Shown: one piece after another, positions 43,693-55,159 of the stretch
Layout: every line of letters starts with the position of its first letter
Position numbering within the stretch: the stretch's first letter is position 1
Assembly: GCF_028372415.1 (NCBI RefSeq)
Contig: NC_092876.1
Location: 220,273,528-220,337,527 of the forward strand
From: Notamacropus eugenii
Lineage: Eukaryota > Chordata > Mammalia > Diprotodontia > Macropodidae
Direction of reading: 5' to 3'
DNA length: 64,000 bases
Notes under the pieces: generated by a model
The model's database searches: none
What the model was told of the DNA's origin: nothing
What the model saw: the letters and a program-made list of their open reading frames with translations, nothing else
Made by a program: the position numbers and the translations under genes

Positions 43693-44165
43693 CGATAGGA
43701 TCATAGATTTTAGCGCTGAAAGGACCTTCGAGGACATCTATTTCAACCTATTTCAACCTCCTCAACTTACAGACGAGAAACTAAAACCCAGAGTTGTCTG
43801 AGTGGGGACACTTGGTGGCCCAGTAGATAGAGCTCTGGATCTGGAGTCAGGAAGACCTGAGTTCAGATCTGGGCTTAGAAGTGATGTGACTGCACTAGTC
43901 ACTTAACCCTCTCTTGCCTTAGTTTCCTCAGCTATAAAATTGTGATACTAATAGTACCCACCTCCCAGGGTTGTTGTCAGGACCAAATGAGATAGTATTT
44001 GTAAAGCACTTGGCACAATGCCTGGCACTTACTGGCACTTGATAAATGATTGTTTCCTTCCTTTCCTTCTTCCAAAGTAATTTGCCCAAGATCATGCTTA
44101 TAGTAAGGAAGTGAATTGGGATTTGAATACAGATCCTCTGATTCAAAATCATTGTTCGTCCCAAC
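43693..44165 (-). mobile_element. SINE, antisense, split by another SINE
   Basis: The outer element starts 'taggatcatagattttagcg', reaches 'gacgagaaactaaaacccag' at about 43793, and resumes at about 44076 with 'agtaatttgcccaagatcat' and 'gatttgaatacagatcctct'. Confidence 0.8.
43806..44075 (+). mobile_element. CORE-SINE nested in a SINE
   Basis: Head 'acacttggtggcccagtaga', 'gagtcaggaagacctgagtt', CORE 'gccttagtttcctcagctat' and L2-like tail 'agcacttggcacaatgcctg'. Complete, and it was inserted into the outer SINE. Confidence 0.9.
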
Positions 44166-44745
44166 ATAGGGCTAAATGAAATAATTGAAACTGGTAAACT
44201 AGCAATTTGAAAAGCTGAGATTATCTTCCATGCAAATACTGATGCATGAATACAGGACTCTACATGAAGAAAGACTCTCTAAAAAGACAGAGACTGACTG
44301 GTGAGGAATTACAATGATGAACTTTAATTGTGAGTCAGGAGACTGCATTCTAGTTTCAGCTCTGCCTACCAACTAGTTGCATATCTCAGTCCCAATGTCG
44401 CAGATTGATATCAAGAATAAGGGTTATACACTCAGTATACTATGGTAGTGCTCGGGTATTATTCTAAAAACCACTAAATGTTAGACCTGAAAAATCTACA
44501 CTCTTGTCAACTAGCCTAGTTCATATAAGCATAAAGGGAATGAATCTCCTCATTTGGTCTCTCTTAAGTAACTATCTGACTCCTCTTCAATAAAAGAGAA
44601 CGATCATACCCTATACCTTTTTCTGCCTGCATTGGAATGGTTTTGATTTTCTTTTAATATGGTGAAAGTTCTCATAACTCTATTTGTATCTGACTGGCTA
44701 ACTGATACATTGTCCTTTGTGGAGAGGTAGCAGGCTTCTTCAGAA
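44166..44745. other. Mostly unrecognised
   Basis: 44328-44395 holds a sense SINE scrap ('ctagtttcagctctgcctac'). The rest is unassigned. Confidence 0.5.
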
Positions 44746-44747
44746 GC

Positions 44748-44978
44748 AGTGTGGTTTAGTGGATAAAGGGCCAGCCTTGGCACAAAGAAAACCTAGCCTC
44801 TTGCTTCTGACATATACAAGGTAAATGACCATGAGCAAGCCATTTAGCCTCTTAGTACCCCCAAGCACCTAGGCAAATCTCCAGTGATATGTTATAGATA
44901 GTTGCCAATTGGCTTAGAGTTTCCACACTGGGAGTTCCTCACACTAATGAAATAACAGCTCCAGATTTAAGAAAAAAA
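44748..44978 (+). mobile_element. tRNA-headed marsupial SINE
   Basis: 'gtggtttagtggataaaggg' is the head, 'ccatgagcaagccatttagc' the middle, and 'ggagttcctcacactaatga' plus 'aataacagctccagat' the tail, the same class as 39268-39480. Confidence 0.75.
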
Positions 44979-45448
44979 ATTAAGCTTTTTTCCACATTCC
45001 CAGACTATAGTGAGTATGATCTTTCAAATAACTGTCATAAAATCTTGATGCCTTAAATGTATGTGTGTTTCAACTCCCTGTTGACTCAATTTAAGGGGTT
45101 GGTCCATTTTTAATACAATATATGCCCTTTATCCTTCCTTTACTTTGAAAATATATAATCAATGGCATTTGACCTTCAACTAACCTTCAGCAAAGATGGC
45201 AGATCCATGTACTGGTACAGATATCAAGTACCAAGGAGTTGTGCCAAGGTAACTAGTCTTTTTATAATGTAAATATTTGATTCTTACCTTAATATTTTAT
45301 ATTATTTTACAAGTTAGGGTTGTGTTTATCAACTTTTCATTCATTCAAGAATTAGTATTTATATTCCTTAAAGGAGAGGTAGAGAAGACTTAATAATATG
45401 TGAAACTTAAATAACATTTTCATATGTGTAGGACAGATATTTTTATAA
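44979..45448. other. No recognised feature
   Basis: AT-rich, nothing identified. Confidence 0.5.
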
Positions 45449-45449
45449 T

Positions 45450-45572
45450 TGCTTTATAATTTGGTAAACTGAGGCACAGAGTTATTCAGAAAGTTTTTAC
45501 ACAGTTAGAGCCATACTAGAACATAAGACTCTTGAACCAACCCCATGCCCTTTCTGATAGACTACACCACCT
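45450..45572 (-). mobile_element. SINE, antisense, diverged
   Basis: 'ggtaaactgaggcacagagt' is followed by head remains near 'actacaccacct'. Confidence 0.55.
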
Positions 45573-46145
45573 AAAAGCTGAAGAAAATCTGAGTTAATAA
45601 GATGGAATTTTCTTACTGAGGAATAATTATTTTTTAAAAAAACAAAAATGCCTACAACTTACCCTTTACTTAATATGGCACTATATAAATATAGGATGAC
45701 AGGTAGAAACCACAGGTCTTTTCATAAAGTTAGATTACATCTCACTCTAAATAATTCATTCTTCTTGAGCTACACAGCGACCAATTTCTAGCTTTCTTTA
45801 TGAAGTATATTATGTTACCCACACCAGAGCTGTTTTCCTTTGTGGGATCATGAAAGCTTCCGAAGATTTCATCTGTGACACCTTCATCCTATACTTATAC
45901 TCCATCCTATATGGCAGAATATCTTCACCAATAAAGAGCTTTCACTCCAACAGGCACCAAGGCTACACTCTCAATAGTTCCATTGTAATGAATTACTAGC
46001 GAACAGAGGATGGAAGATGCCAAAACACTGGATCAAATAGCTGAAAAAACACGTGAACGACAGGGAAGGGCATATATAATAATGTAATATCATTACCTCC
46101 TAAAAGACAACAGACTGACGTCTCTAACAACAAGAAATGGAAATT
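45573..46145. other. No recognised feature
   Basis: Nothing identified. Confidence 0.5.
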
Positions 46146-46379
46146 GTCCCAATGTGTTGTTGTTACTGTTGAGTTATTTCAGTTGTGCCCAACTCTTAGT
46201 GATCCCATTTGAAGTTTTCTTGGCAAAGATACAGGAGTGGTTTGCCGTTTTCTTCCCCAGCTCATTTTATAGATGAGAAAACTGAGGAAAACAGGTTGAA
46301 GTGGTTTTCCTAGGATCCTACAGGTAGTAAGTGTTTGAGGCCGATTTAACTCAGGAAGATGAGACTTTAGGCCCAGCAC
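46146..46379 (-). mobile_element. Mar-1 SINE, antisense, head truncated
   Basis: Reversed BovB-like tail ('gttgagttatttcagttgtg', 'gatcccatttgaagttttct'), then 'tagatgagaaaactgaggaa' and 'aggcccagcact', where it stops short of the expected 'ctatccactg'. Confidence 0.85.
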
Positions 46380-47525
46380 TGTTAAGCCCTCTTTCCCCTT
46401 TGTTAACCCAGATGTTGGTACTCTCTCAGTCTGGTGATGATGTATCTGTTACTCTGTTTAGACAGTTGGAGCCCTGTCTATTGTATATGGTACTGTACTT
46501 ACTTCTTTATCTTTACTTTTGACTTATCCCAGTTATTGAATCATTTTGCTGTGCCCAAAGCCCAGACTGGAGCAGCCTCTCCCCATGTGCTAAGGGAGGA
46601 CAAACTGCCCCAGAACCGGTGTGATAAGGCCTGAGATAGAAGCTGGGGACAGAGGCCCCTGGAGCCTGCTGTGCCTAGACCCAGGCAAAAGCAGGGAGAG
46701 CTTAGAATGGAGAACGCCCTTCCCCTGTGAGGTGAAACATAGAGTAGGAGTGGATAGCAGCCTGCATGTGAACCCAGGTAGGAGCTGGGAGCAGGAGGTC
46801 ACTGGACCTTAAGAAGGAGGAACCCTGGAGCTCAGGACTCCAATCCCCAGTTGAGATGGAGGCTTTGCAGTAGAGCAGGAGCAGTAATTGTGCTTTCCTG
46901 CCCCAGCCCCCTGGGATGGGTTGGAACCTAAGGGGTGGAGCTGTCTATGGTGGGATGGGGGAAATGCTATGTCCCTCCAGGGACCCACCCTGTTGACTTT
47001 GTTGCCCAGCTGTCCCTCGGGACTTCAAAGCAGGGTCTGGAGCAGTGTTAGAACTTGGACTCTTTGGCTCATTAAAGCATGGGTGCATCTCAGAGAGCCA
47101 GATGGGAGCCTGCAACAGCAGTATGGGGAGAAGAACACACTCCCAAGAGACCTTTACCTGCACACTTCATTTTGAATTGAGGGAAATGCAACCTACTATG
47201 ACCTAGGGGTGGAGTGTGTTATATCCTCTGCCACCCCGGGGATGTGCTGTGTTAGAGAAGACCCTGGCCGGGGATCCCCTGATTGTATAAATAAGTATAA
47301 GGTGGGGAGTATGCTGTGTTATGTTACATGCTTTTGTGTGTATTTAAAGTCATGTGGCCACCCTGCTAATAAGTTGTTATTTTGTTATGTTATATTATGA
47401 AAGTTTTAGTTTCTTGGATCAAGGTTTAGTTTTAAATAAATAGAGTGTTTCTTATATTACACAATCTGACCGTAAATATATTCACAGCAGCAGCCCTCAG
47501 GTGTGTTGTGTTAATTGGCGTTACA
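46380..47525 (+). mobile_element. Endogenous retrovirus solo LTR
   Basis: A GC-richer block with LTR layout: TATA box TATAAATA at 47286, poly(A) signal AATAAA at 47435, and a 3' end ...GGCGTTACA at 47525. The 5' end is between 46380 (TGTTAAGCC, roughly inverted to the 3' end) and 46482 (TGTATATGG); neither gives a convincing target duplication. Open frames of 60-95 codons on both strands are accidental. No internal viral genes are attached, so it is probably a solo LTR. Confidence 0.65.
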
Positions 47526-48500
47526 GTCTTACAAACTTTGCATCTTTGTACACTGTACAGAGTAGATGCTTTTAAAAAAAAAAAAACCCAGTTCTACTAG
47601 GGGGAAAAGCAAAAAGTACGTATGTCAGAATAGAAAGAAGCCTTATGTCCACCTCTCACTCATAACTATTCCTTGAAACACTTAGAAAGAGTAACAAACT
47701 GAGTAGTGACTGGAAAATCCTGGAAGAAAAAAAAAAACACCAAGTAGATTTTTTTCAGCTCAGGTCAATATACAGAGACAGATATTGGTCTTTGGATACT
47801 GAGGACAGAGTGTAGCCAAGAAGGTACACTGTAAGGTTTTCCAGTCTGAGGACTGAATGGAATCTGTAGGTGTTTACTAGGACAAGAAAACATTGTAGAT
47901 CTAGAAATGTATAGGTAACTGGTATAGTAGCCAACTGGCATCTCCGTGATATTGGGTTCGTAGCTGGGTTTCAGATTCAGCTTAGAATGAGGAGGGGACC
48001 TACACCTCAGTGTAGCTAATCTATAGCTGCTTACTGGGGCAAGGAGCTGTCATGGGTCTAGGCCTACCCCAGATCTAAACTGTGGTTAGGAACTTGTAAA
48101 GCTCACACCTTGAGGGCAAGGATCAAACTTTGCCATAAGGTACAAGGAAAATGTACATATTCATAGGCTGAGTCACCCCAGTATCCTTTATAAGGATATT
48201 GCATTTAGTAATTACAGAAAGCATCAGCAGGGCTCTGGACAATACAAAATAATGCCAAACAAAACCTAGGCATTCCTTCCAAAAGTAAGTGCACAAAACC
48301 TGACCTGACACAAAGTTTTTATGAGAGAAGTAAAGCTAGAAGAGAATTAAAAACAACAACAACAAAAAAACCCAACAACTTCCCACAATAAAGAGCTTTT
48401 ATGGAGACAGGGCACCCAAGACATGAACCCAGAAGAAAAGAGTAATTTCAAAATATAAGTAAGCAAAACCCCAAAGAAAAATACAGGGTCAACTAGAATC
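47526..48500 (+). mobile_element. Probable 5' region of an old L1
   Basis: The segment leads directly into ORF1-like sequence and has the G-rich style of an L1 5' UTR near 47820-48060. No start boundary was found, so it is placed by context. Confidence 0.4.
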
Positions 48501-48539
48501 ACTGAAAGAAGTGAAGCAAGAGTCTTTTTTTTTTTAAAG

Positions 48540-49290
48540 TTTTAACTTTATTTTACATATAAAATGAAAGAGTTAAAGGAGGGAATTAGAAAAGAAATGA
48601 AAGATTTAAAAAGAAGATTTGAAAGAATTACCAAATAAATAAAAGTATACAACCTTACTCAAGAAACGGATTCTTCGAAATTTAGAAAGACACGAACAGA
48701 AGTTAATGATCCTATGAGAAAATTAGAAATATTAAAATAAAATCAAACAACAACAAAAGAATAGAAAGTATAAGATATCCCATTATAACAACAACTAATC
48801 TGGAAAATATACCAAAAAGAAATAATATAAGAATCATTGTTCTCCAAAGTCATGATTGAATAAAAAGCCTGGAAATCATATTTCAATAAGTCGTGAAAAA
48901 ACTACATGAATCTATCAGAACTGAAGGAGAAAATGAAAACAGAAAGAATCCACTGATCACCTCATGAAAGATATCAAAATGAAAAATCCCAGGAATGCCA
49001 TAGCCAAAACCAAGACTTTCTTGGTTTCAAAGAAAAAATACTTCAAGTAGTCAAAATAAAAGAATTAAAGTACTAAGAAGCCACAGTCAGAATTGCACAA
49101 GTTTAGTAGCCATCACTTTAAAGAAGTAGAGAACATGGAATTTGATTTTCCAAAAAGCAAAAGGTATAGGCTTAAAATAAAAAATGATTTAACCAGCAAA
49201 ACTGAGTATAATACTGAAAGGGAAAAATTACCTTTGATGAAATAGATGATTTCCTAGCATTCCTGATAAAAAAGAATAGAACTAATAGAA
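48540..49290 (+). mobile_element. L1 ORF1 remnant
   Basis: Translated across frameshifts it shows I-R-I-I-V-L near 48826, the RNA-binding domain of ORF1p, and N-L-I-F-Q-K-A-K-G-I-G-L-K followed by P-A-K-L-S-I-I-L at 49135-49220, the C-terminal domain. These match, position for position, the better ORF1 at 54.4-54.5 kb. Many stops; inactive. Confidence 0.8.
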
Positions 49291-49985
49291 ACTTTGAGAA
49301 ACAAATATGGGAATTGAGAAGCCTATAAGGTAAACATGAGGCAGCAGTAAGAATGAATTAAGCAAGGAATAAGGTATTTATATTTGAAAGGAGGAAATTT
49401 TACAAATGTCATCTCAGAACCTTTATATCAGTGGGGGTCGTAGACAGAGTAAAATAAGACAGAGAGCATGGCAGCTGTATTGCTATACTTCTGTTATTTT
49501 TTATAAAAGTAAAGGGAAAGAAATGAATATATTACAAAAGAAAGGAGGAGGAAGAGTTGAGGAGTTTATCTCACATAACTGAGGTGCAAAAGCAGAAGAC
49601 TATACAAAACAAGGAAAAAGCAATGACGAGAGTGGGTGTCATTTGGGTGGGTATCACTTCTAACTGAACTAGTCAAAGAAGGGTAGAAGACACGCACACA
49701 CAAAGAGATCGGCATAAGAAAAAGGAGGCAACAGAGAGGGAGGGTGAAATTTAAAGAAAAGAGAGATTCAGGGAGGAAATAGTCGTAAGTATAAAAGAAA
49801 AAAAAACATTAGACCTCTGATAATTACTGAAAGGGAATAGGAAAGAGTATATGTATTTCTCAGTTGTGTCTAGTACCTTTACAAAAATGAACCATTTATT
49901 AATGTATAAAAACCTCACAAACACATGCAGAAAAGCTTAAGTATTAAGAATATATTTTCTTGAACCTAATAAAACAAAAAACTTT
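49291..49985 (+). mobile_element. L1 inter-ORF or 3'-like region
   Basis: Sequence after ORF1 resembling the post-ORF1 part of the half-L1 at 55.2-55.5 kb only in base composition and order of short words. ORF2 5' sequence (endonuclease) is not seen, so it was deleted or never present. Confidence 0.4.
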
Positions 49986-49989
49986 ACTC

Positions 49990-51740
49990 AATAAGGGTCA
50001 CTAAAACAGGCAAAATTAGTTGAAAATAAATCTTAAAGAATATTGTCAAAGAAAAAAAAATCATAGAAAAATAGACAACTTAATTAAGAAAATAGTATCA
50101 ATGAGACAACATTCTAAAAGTTTTGACTGGAGATGGCCCAGTACAGTAAAAGAGGAAACTGCGGTTTTTTGCAGACAGATATAATTTACCCAGAGAACCT
50201 TAAAGTCAACTAAAAAACTAATTGAAATAATTAAAACTTTGGCAAATTGCAGGATATGAAATAAATTCACACAAATACTCAGTATTTCTTTATCTTACCA
50301 ATAAAACTGAACAGGAAACATGAGAAATTGGATTTGAAATAAATATAAAATATATAAAGTATTTGGGAATTTACTATCAAAGCATGTGGAAACTATATGA
50401 ATACATTTATAAAATAGTCTTTAAACAAATATATACCTAAATATTTGGAAAAATAGTAATGGATGATGGATAAAGCAAGACAAATAATAAAAATTATAAA
50501 GCTAGCTAACTCATTGACTTATTCATTGCCCTCCTAGTCAAGCTACCAAATAATTACTTCATAAAACTTGACTAAGTAATAGAAAAAATCCTTCTGAAGG
50601 AAAAGTCAATAATCTCAAAGGAAATAATGAAAAAATTGGAAAGGAAGGGGGCTATAATCATCAAACTGATTTGCTACTGGTCAAGAAACAAAGAAATCTA
50701 TCAGTGGAACACATTAGATACATAACAAACAAAAGCAAGTAAGCACAGTAACCTAATGTTTATCAAGCCCAAAGACCTCAGTTACTGGGGTAAAAACTCT
50801 ATCTGACAAAAACTGCTGTGAAAACTTGAAAGCAGTCAGGGAAAAAAAACTAGTTAAAACCCAATAATTTGCACTCCAAATGGATACATGATTTAGATAT
50901 TAAACTATAGATAAATTATAACCAAATTAGAAGAGCAAGGAAGAAATTACCTTTCAGATTTATTGATAAGGGAAGATTTTATGACCAAATAAGAGATAGA
51001 GAAGATAAAATAAAATTCACAATTTTGATTATATAAAATTAAATTTTTTTTCCTACAAACCCAATGAAGCTAAAACAAGAAGGAAAGCAGGTGACTAAAA
51101 TAAAAATCTTTTTATCAGACATATGAAAAATGTCTTCCTTCCAAGGTATATAAAGAACTGATTCAAATTTATAACAGTCATTTTCCCATAAACAAATGGT
51201 CAATGAAAAAGCAGTCTTCTAAGGAAGAAATCCAAGCTATCAATAATTATACAAAATGGTCCAAATAACTAATAATTTGAAGAAATGAAATTAAAACAAT
51301 TCTGAGATTCTACCTCACATTCACCAAATTGGCAAAATCTGACCAAAAAAATGGAAAATTTAAAAATATTAGAGGGACTATAGAAAAACAGGCACATTTC
51401 ATGCATTGTCCATAAAGCAATGGATTGGAAAAGGCATTCTGAAAAGTAATTTGGAGTATGCCTCAAAAGTTACTAAACTCTGCATATCTTTTGAACTATG
51501 ATTCTTCTACTAAGTCTATATCCCAAAGAGAGAGAAGAATAAATAAAAGAACACATAAGCCAAAAATATTTATAGGAGCTTTTTTGTGGTGCACAAAACT
51601 GGGAAATAAAGGGTAGTTGGAGAATAGGTGAATAATTATGGCATATGAATGTAATGCAATTCTATTGTGCTATAAAAAATAAAAAATGGAGATAGCTTTA
51701 GGGGAATCTAGGAAGACTTTTAAGAGCTGATGCAGGGAAG
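49990..51740 (+). mobile_element. L1 ORF2 3' half remnant
   Basis: It starts just before the reverse transcriptase active site, which reads 'tttgcagacagatataat' (F-A-D then a disrupted second Asp) near 50168, and runs through the C-terminal region ('ggcaaaatctgaccaaaaaa', 'tatgattcttctactaagtc', 'gctataaaaaataaaaaatg') to 'agagctgatgcagg'. The end of the 3' UTR is missing. Inactive. Confidence 0.8.
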
Positions 51741-51751
51741 AATATTCACAT

Positions 51752-52490
51752 AATAAATAATAACTAATAAATATTTATTAAGCACCTATTATATGCTAGG
51801 CACCATGTTAAGTGCTGGAGATACAAAGAAAGTAAAAGATAGTCCTCGTTCTCAAGGACCTCACAATCTAATGGAGAGACAACCTGTAAACAACTATATA
51901 CAAAGGAGGAATGTAGAGTGAAAAATGAAAATAATCAATAAAGGGTGAGTATTAGAATTAAAAGGGATCTGAAGAAGCTTCCTGTGGAAGGTGAGAATTT
52001 ACTGGAATTTGAAGGAAGCCAGGAAAGCCAGAAGGCAGACACAAGGTGGGAGAAAATTTCAGGCAGAAAGAAAGCCAGGAAATATATCTTTTCAGAGAAA
52101 CTGGAAGGAAATCAGTGTCACTGGGTCACAGATTATGTAGAGAGGAATATAATGTGAGAAGACTAGAAGGGTAGGATGGGACCAGTTTAGGCAGGACTTT
52201 GAATACCAGATTTTATATTTGATCCTAGAGATGACAGACAGGAAGTCATTATTAATGGGGGCTGGGTGAAATAGTAAGACTTTCCTTTTAGGAAGATCAA
52301 TTTGCAATTAAATGGAAGGATGAATTTGAAGTGGGAAGAGAAGCTTGTGACCAGGAAACTTGCAGGCGATTTGTAATATCCCAGGAGTGAGATCTTAAGG
52401 GCCTGCACCAGGGTGGTTGCAGTGTCCAAGGAGAGAGGGGGGCTTATGCAAGAGATATTTTAAAGGTAAAATTGACAGCCTTTAGTAGCA
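51752..52490 (-). mobile_element. L2 3' region, antisense, long
   Basis: 'tatttattaagcacctatta', 'gctaggcaccatgttaagtg', 'tctcaaggacctcacaatct', 'gctgggtgaaatagtaagac' and 'ctgcaccagggtggttgcag' are the reversed L2 over about 740 bp. The longest L2 copy in the window. Confidence 0.85.
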
Positions 52491-52848
52491 AAATGCGTAT
52501 GTCAAAGGAGAAAAACTTTGTAAAGAAAAATAACTTTGAAACACTTAAAACTCTCATCAGTGAAATAGCCAATCAGGATTTCAGAGGGCCAATGATGAAG
52601 CATCCTTCCCATTTCTTGACAGAGAGATGATAGACTCAGCATTCAGATTTTTTCTTTACATAGCCAGTGTGGGATTTTGTTTTTCTTGACTCTCCATATT
52701 TGTTACAAGGGTGTTACTGTTTTGTTTTCCCAAGGCAGCATTCTGGGGCCAGAAAGGGAGGGGGCTTGTCTGGAAGAGTAGGATACCACAGGAGGAGGTA
52801 TAAGGAAAATGAAATTAGAATTTTGTTCATTAAAAAAAAAATTAATTT
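52491..52848. other. No recognised feature
   Basis: Pre-insertion flank of the half-L1; nothing identified. Confidence 0.5.
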
Positions 52849-52865
52849 AAAAAATTGTTCTACAG
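52849..52865 (+). repeat. 5' target-site duplication of the half-L1
   Basis: Identical to 56132-56148. A perfect 17-bp match indicates a recent insertion by L1-type target-primed reverse transcription. Confidence 0.9.
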
Positions 52866-53535
52866 GAGGAGCCAAGATGGCGGAGTAGAAAGACACATAT
52901 ATGCTAGCTCCAAACCCACAGCCCATAAATTACCTGTAAAGAAGAACTTCCAACAAGTTCTGGAGCAGCAGAAGCCACAGAACAACAGAGCAGAGGAGAT
53001 TTCTGTTCCAGAGAGCCCTGAAAAACTGACCCGAAGGGTCCGTCGCGCACCGGACCAGAAGCAGAGCCCAGCCCTGCCTTGGCCGCATGGCACCAAGAGG
53101 AGCAGATCCCAGCAGACTTCAGGGACAGAATGTCTGGCAGCTGGGCAGGTCCCTCCACCCACAGGTGACAAAGGTCAGTGAGAGAGTCTTTTTGGGTGGC
53201 CGAGAAGGGAGTGGGGTGTCCCCGTGGCTCGGCCCCCTTGGGAGGCAGCAGTGGGGGCAGCAGCAGACAAGGGCTCCCAAAGCAGGCAGGAGCTCAGATC
53301 CATTGTTGAAGGTCTCCACATAAACCCCCTGAAGGAACTGAGCCCCATGAGGCGGCCCTGCCCCAACCTGAGCACCTGAACTTAATCTCACACTGAATAG
53401 CAGCCCTGCCCCCACCCAAAGCCCTGAGGCTGGGAAGCAGCATTTGAATTTCAGACCCCAAGCTCTGGCTGGGCAGATCTGGAGGCCAGGTGGGTGTGAA
53501 AAGGAAGCTCAGAAGTCAAGTCACTGGCTGGGAAA
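52866..53535 (+). promoter_or_regulatory. Half-L1 5' UTR
   Basis: About 670 bp, GC-richer than its surroundings, starting at 'gaggagccaagatggcgg'. L1 5' UTRs hold an internal promoter, and CpG-bearing words such as 'ccgtcgcgcaccgg' occur near 53040. The word 'ccaagatggcgg' fits a YY1-type site near the transcription start; that is established for human L1 and inferred here. Several short frames cross it on both strands, none supported as a gene. Confidence 0.7.
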
Positions 53536-54673
53536 ATGCCCAGAAAAGGGAAAAAAAAATAAGACCATAGAAGGTTACTTTCTTGGTGAATTGATGTCTC
53601 CTCCCTTCCTTTCTGATGAGGAAGAACAATGCTTACCATCAAGGAAAGACACAGAAATCAAGGTTTCTGTATGCCAAACATCCAAAAGAAATATTCCATG
53701 GGCACAGGCCATGGAAGAGCTCAAAAAGGATTTTGAAAATCAAGTTAGAGAGGTGGAGGAAAAACTGGAAAGAGAAATGAGAGAGATGAAAGAAAAGCAT
53801 GAAAAGCAAGTCAACACCTTACTAAAGGAGACCCAAAAAAATGCTGAAGAAAATAACACCTTGAAAAGTAGGCTAACTCAATTGGCAAAAGAGGTTCAAA
53901 AAGACAATGAGGAGAAGAATGCTTTCAAAAGCAGAATTCTCCAAATGAAAAAGGAGGTTCAAAAGCTCACTGAAGAAAATAGTTCTTTCAAAATTAGAAT
54001 GGAACAGATGGAGGCTAATGACTTTATGAGAAACCAAGAAATCACAAAACAAAACCAAAAGAATGAAAAAATGGAAAATAATGTGAAATATCTCATTAGA
54101 AAAACAACTGACCTGCAAAATAGGCCCAGGAGAGACAATTTAAAAATTATGGCACTACCTGAAAGCCATGATCAAAAAAAGAGCCTAGACATCATCTTTC
54201 ATGAAATTATCAAGGAAAACTGCCCTGATATTCTAGAACCAGAGGGTAATATAAATATTGAAAGAATCCACCAATCACCTCCTGAAAGAGACCCTAAAAG
54301 AGAAACTTTTAGGAATATTGTGGCCAAATTTCAGAGTTCCCAGGTCAAGGAGAAAATATTGCAAGCAGCTAGAAAGAAACAATTCAAGTATTGTGGAAAT
54401 ACAATCAGGATAACACAAGATCTAGCAGCTTCTACGTTAAGGGATAGAAGGGCATGGAATATGACATTCCAGAAGTCAAAGGAACTAGGACTAAAACCAA
54501 GAATCACCTACCCAGCAAAACTGAGTATAATACTTCAGGAGAAAAAATGGTCTTTCAATGAAATCAAGGACTTTCAAGCATTCTTTTTTTTTTTTTTTAT
54601 TAAACTTTTAATTTTGGGTTACAAATTTTCTCCCCTTTTTTCCCCCTCCCGCCCCCAGACCCAAGTTTTCTAA
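53444..54673 (+). pseudogene. L1 ORF1p-like protein (RNA-binding chaperone), interrupted
   Basis: ORF1p coats L1 RNA in the cytoplasm and acts as a nucleic-acid chaperone. The open stretch of 409 codons begins at a TTG; true starts are discussed below. Residues about 85-215 are Lys/Glu-rich with heptads and form the coiled coil used for trimerisation. The RRM-like domain starts near residue 228 at R-P-R-R-D-N-L-K-I-M-A-L-P-E and runs to V-K-E-K-I-L-Q-A-A-R-K-K. The C-terminal domain has I-T-Q-D-L-A-A-S-T-L-R-D-R-R-A-W and P-R-I-T-Y-P-A-K-L. From 54586 the frame enters an antisense insert and ends in insert-coded residues at 54673; the original last ~20 codons lie at 55092 onward and stop at a TGA near 55156. 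The conventional ATG at 53536 is out of frame with the main stretch because of an A9 run at 53551-53559; it stops within 10 codons. In-frame ATG at about 53593 exists. Likely not a functional protein. Confidence 0.85.
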
Positions 54674-55091
54674 TTGCCCCTGTGACCTATCTGCTCTCTC
54701 CTCTATCCTCCCTCCCTGGCCTTGTCTCCGTCTTCTCTTTTGTCCTGTAGGGCCGGATAGCTTTCTTGACCCCTTAACCTGTGTTTCTTGTTACCCAGTG
54801 GTAAGAACATTACATTTGGTCCTAACACTTTGAGTTCCAACTTCTTTAGCTCCCTCCCTCTCTACCCCTTCCCCTTGGAATACAGGCAATTGAATATAGG
54901 CCATATCTGTTTAGTTTTGCAAATGATTTCCATACTAGTTGTGTTGTATAAGACTAACTATATTTCCCTCCATCCTGTCCTGTCCCCCATTACTTCTATT
55001 TTCTTATGGTCCTTTCCCTCCCCGTGAGTGTCGACCTCGTATTGCATTCTCCTCCCCATGCCCTCCCCTCTATCCTCCCCCCCTTCCTGCT
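54586..55091 (-). mobile_element. 5'-truncated half-L1/L1 3' UTR inserted antisense in ORF1
   Basis: The insert opens with a T-run (its poly(A), 54584-54598) and is the reverse complement of a 3' UTR related to the host's own (compare 55620-56100), about 80% identical by eye. It is flanked by a 16-bp direct repeat, ACTTTCAAGCATTCTT, at 54570-54585 and 55092-55107. Truncation at the 5' end and the T-run show L1-type insertion. It removed the normal C-terminus of ORF1. Confidence 0.92.
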
Positions 55092-55107
55092 ACTTTCAAG
55101 CATTCTT
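55092..55107 (+). repeat. Target-site duplication of the nested insert
   Basis: Perfect copy of 54570-54585. After it, the reading frame of the original ORF1 resumes and reaches its stop about 50 bp later. Confidence 0.92.
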
Positions 55108-55159
55108 GATGAAAAGACCAGAGCTGAAAAGAAAATTTGACTTTCAAACACAAGAATGA

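Noticed and set aside
46888..47175. 95-codon open frame and several others
   Set aside because: They lie in a GC-richer LTR where stops are rarer; no viral or cellular motif.
52855..53415. Five overlapping open frames of 66-108 codons on both strands
   Set aside because: They are chance frames in the GC-rich half-L1 5' UTR and have no family resemblance.
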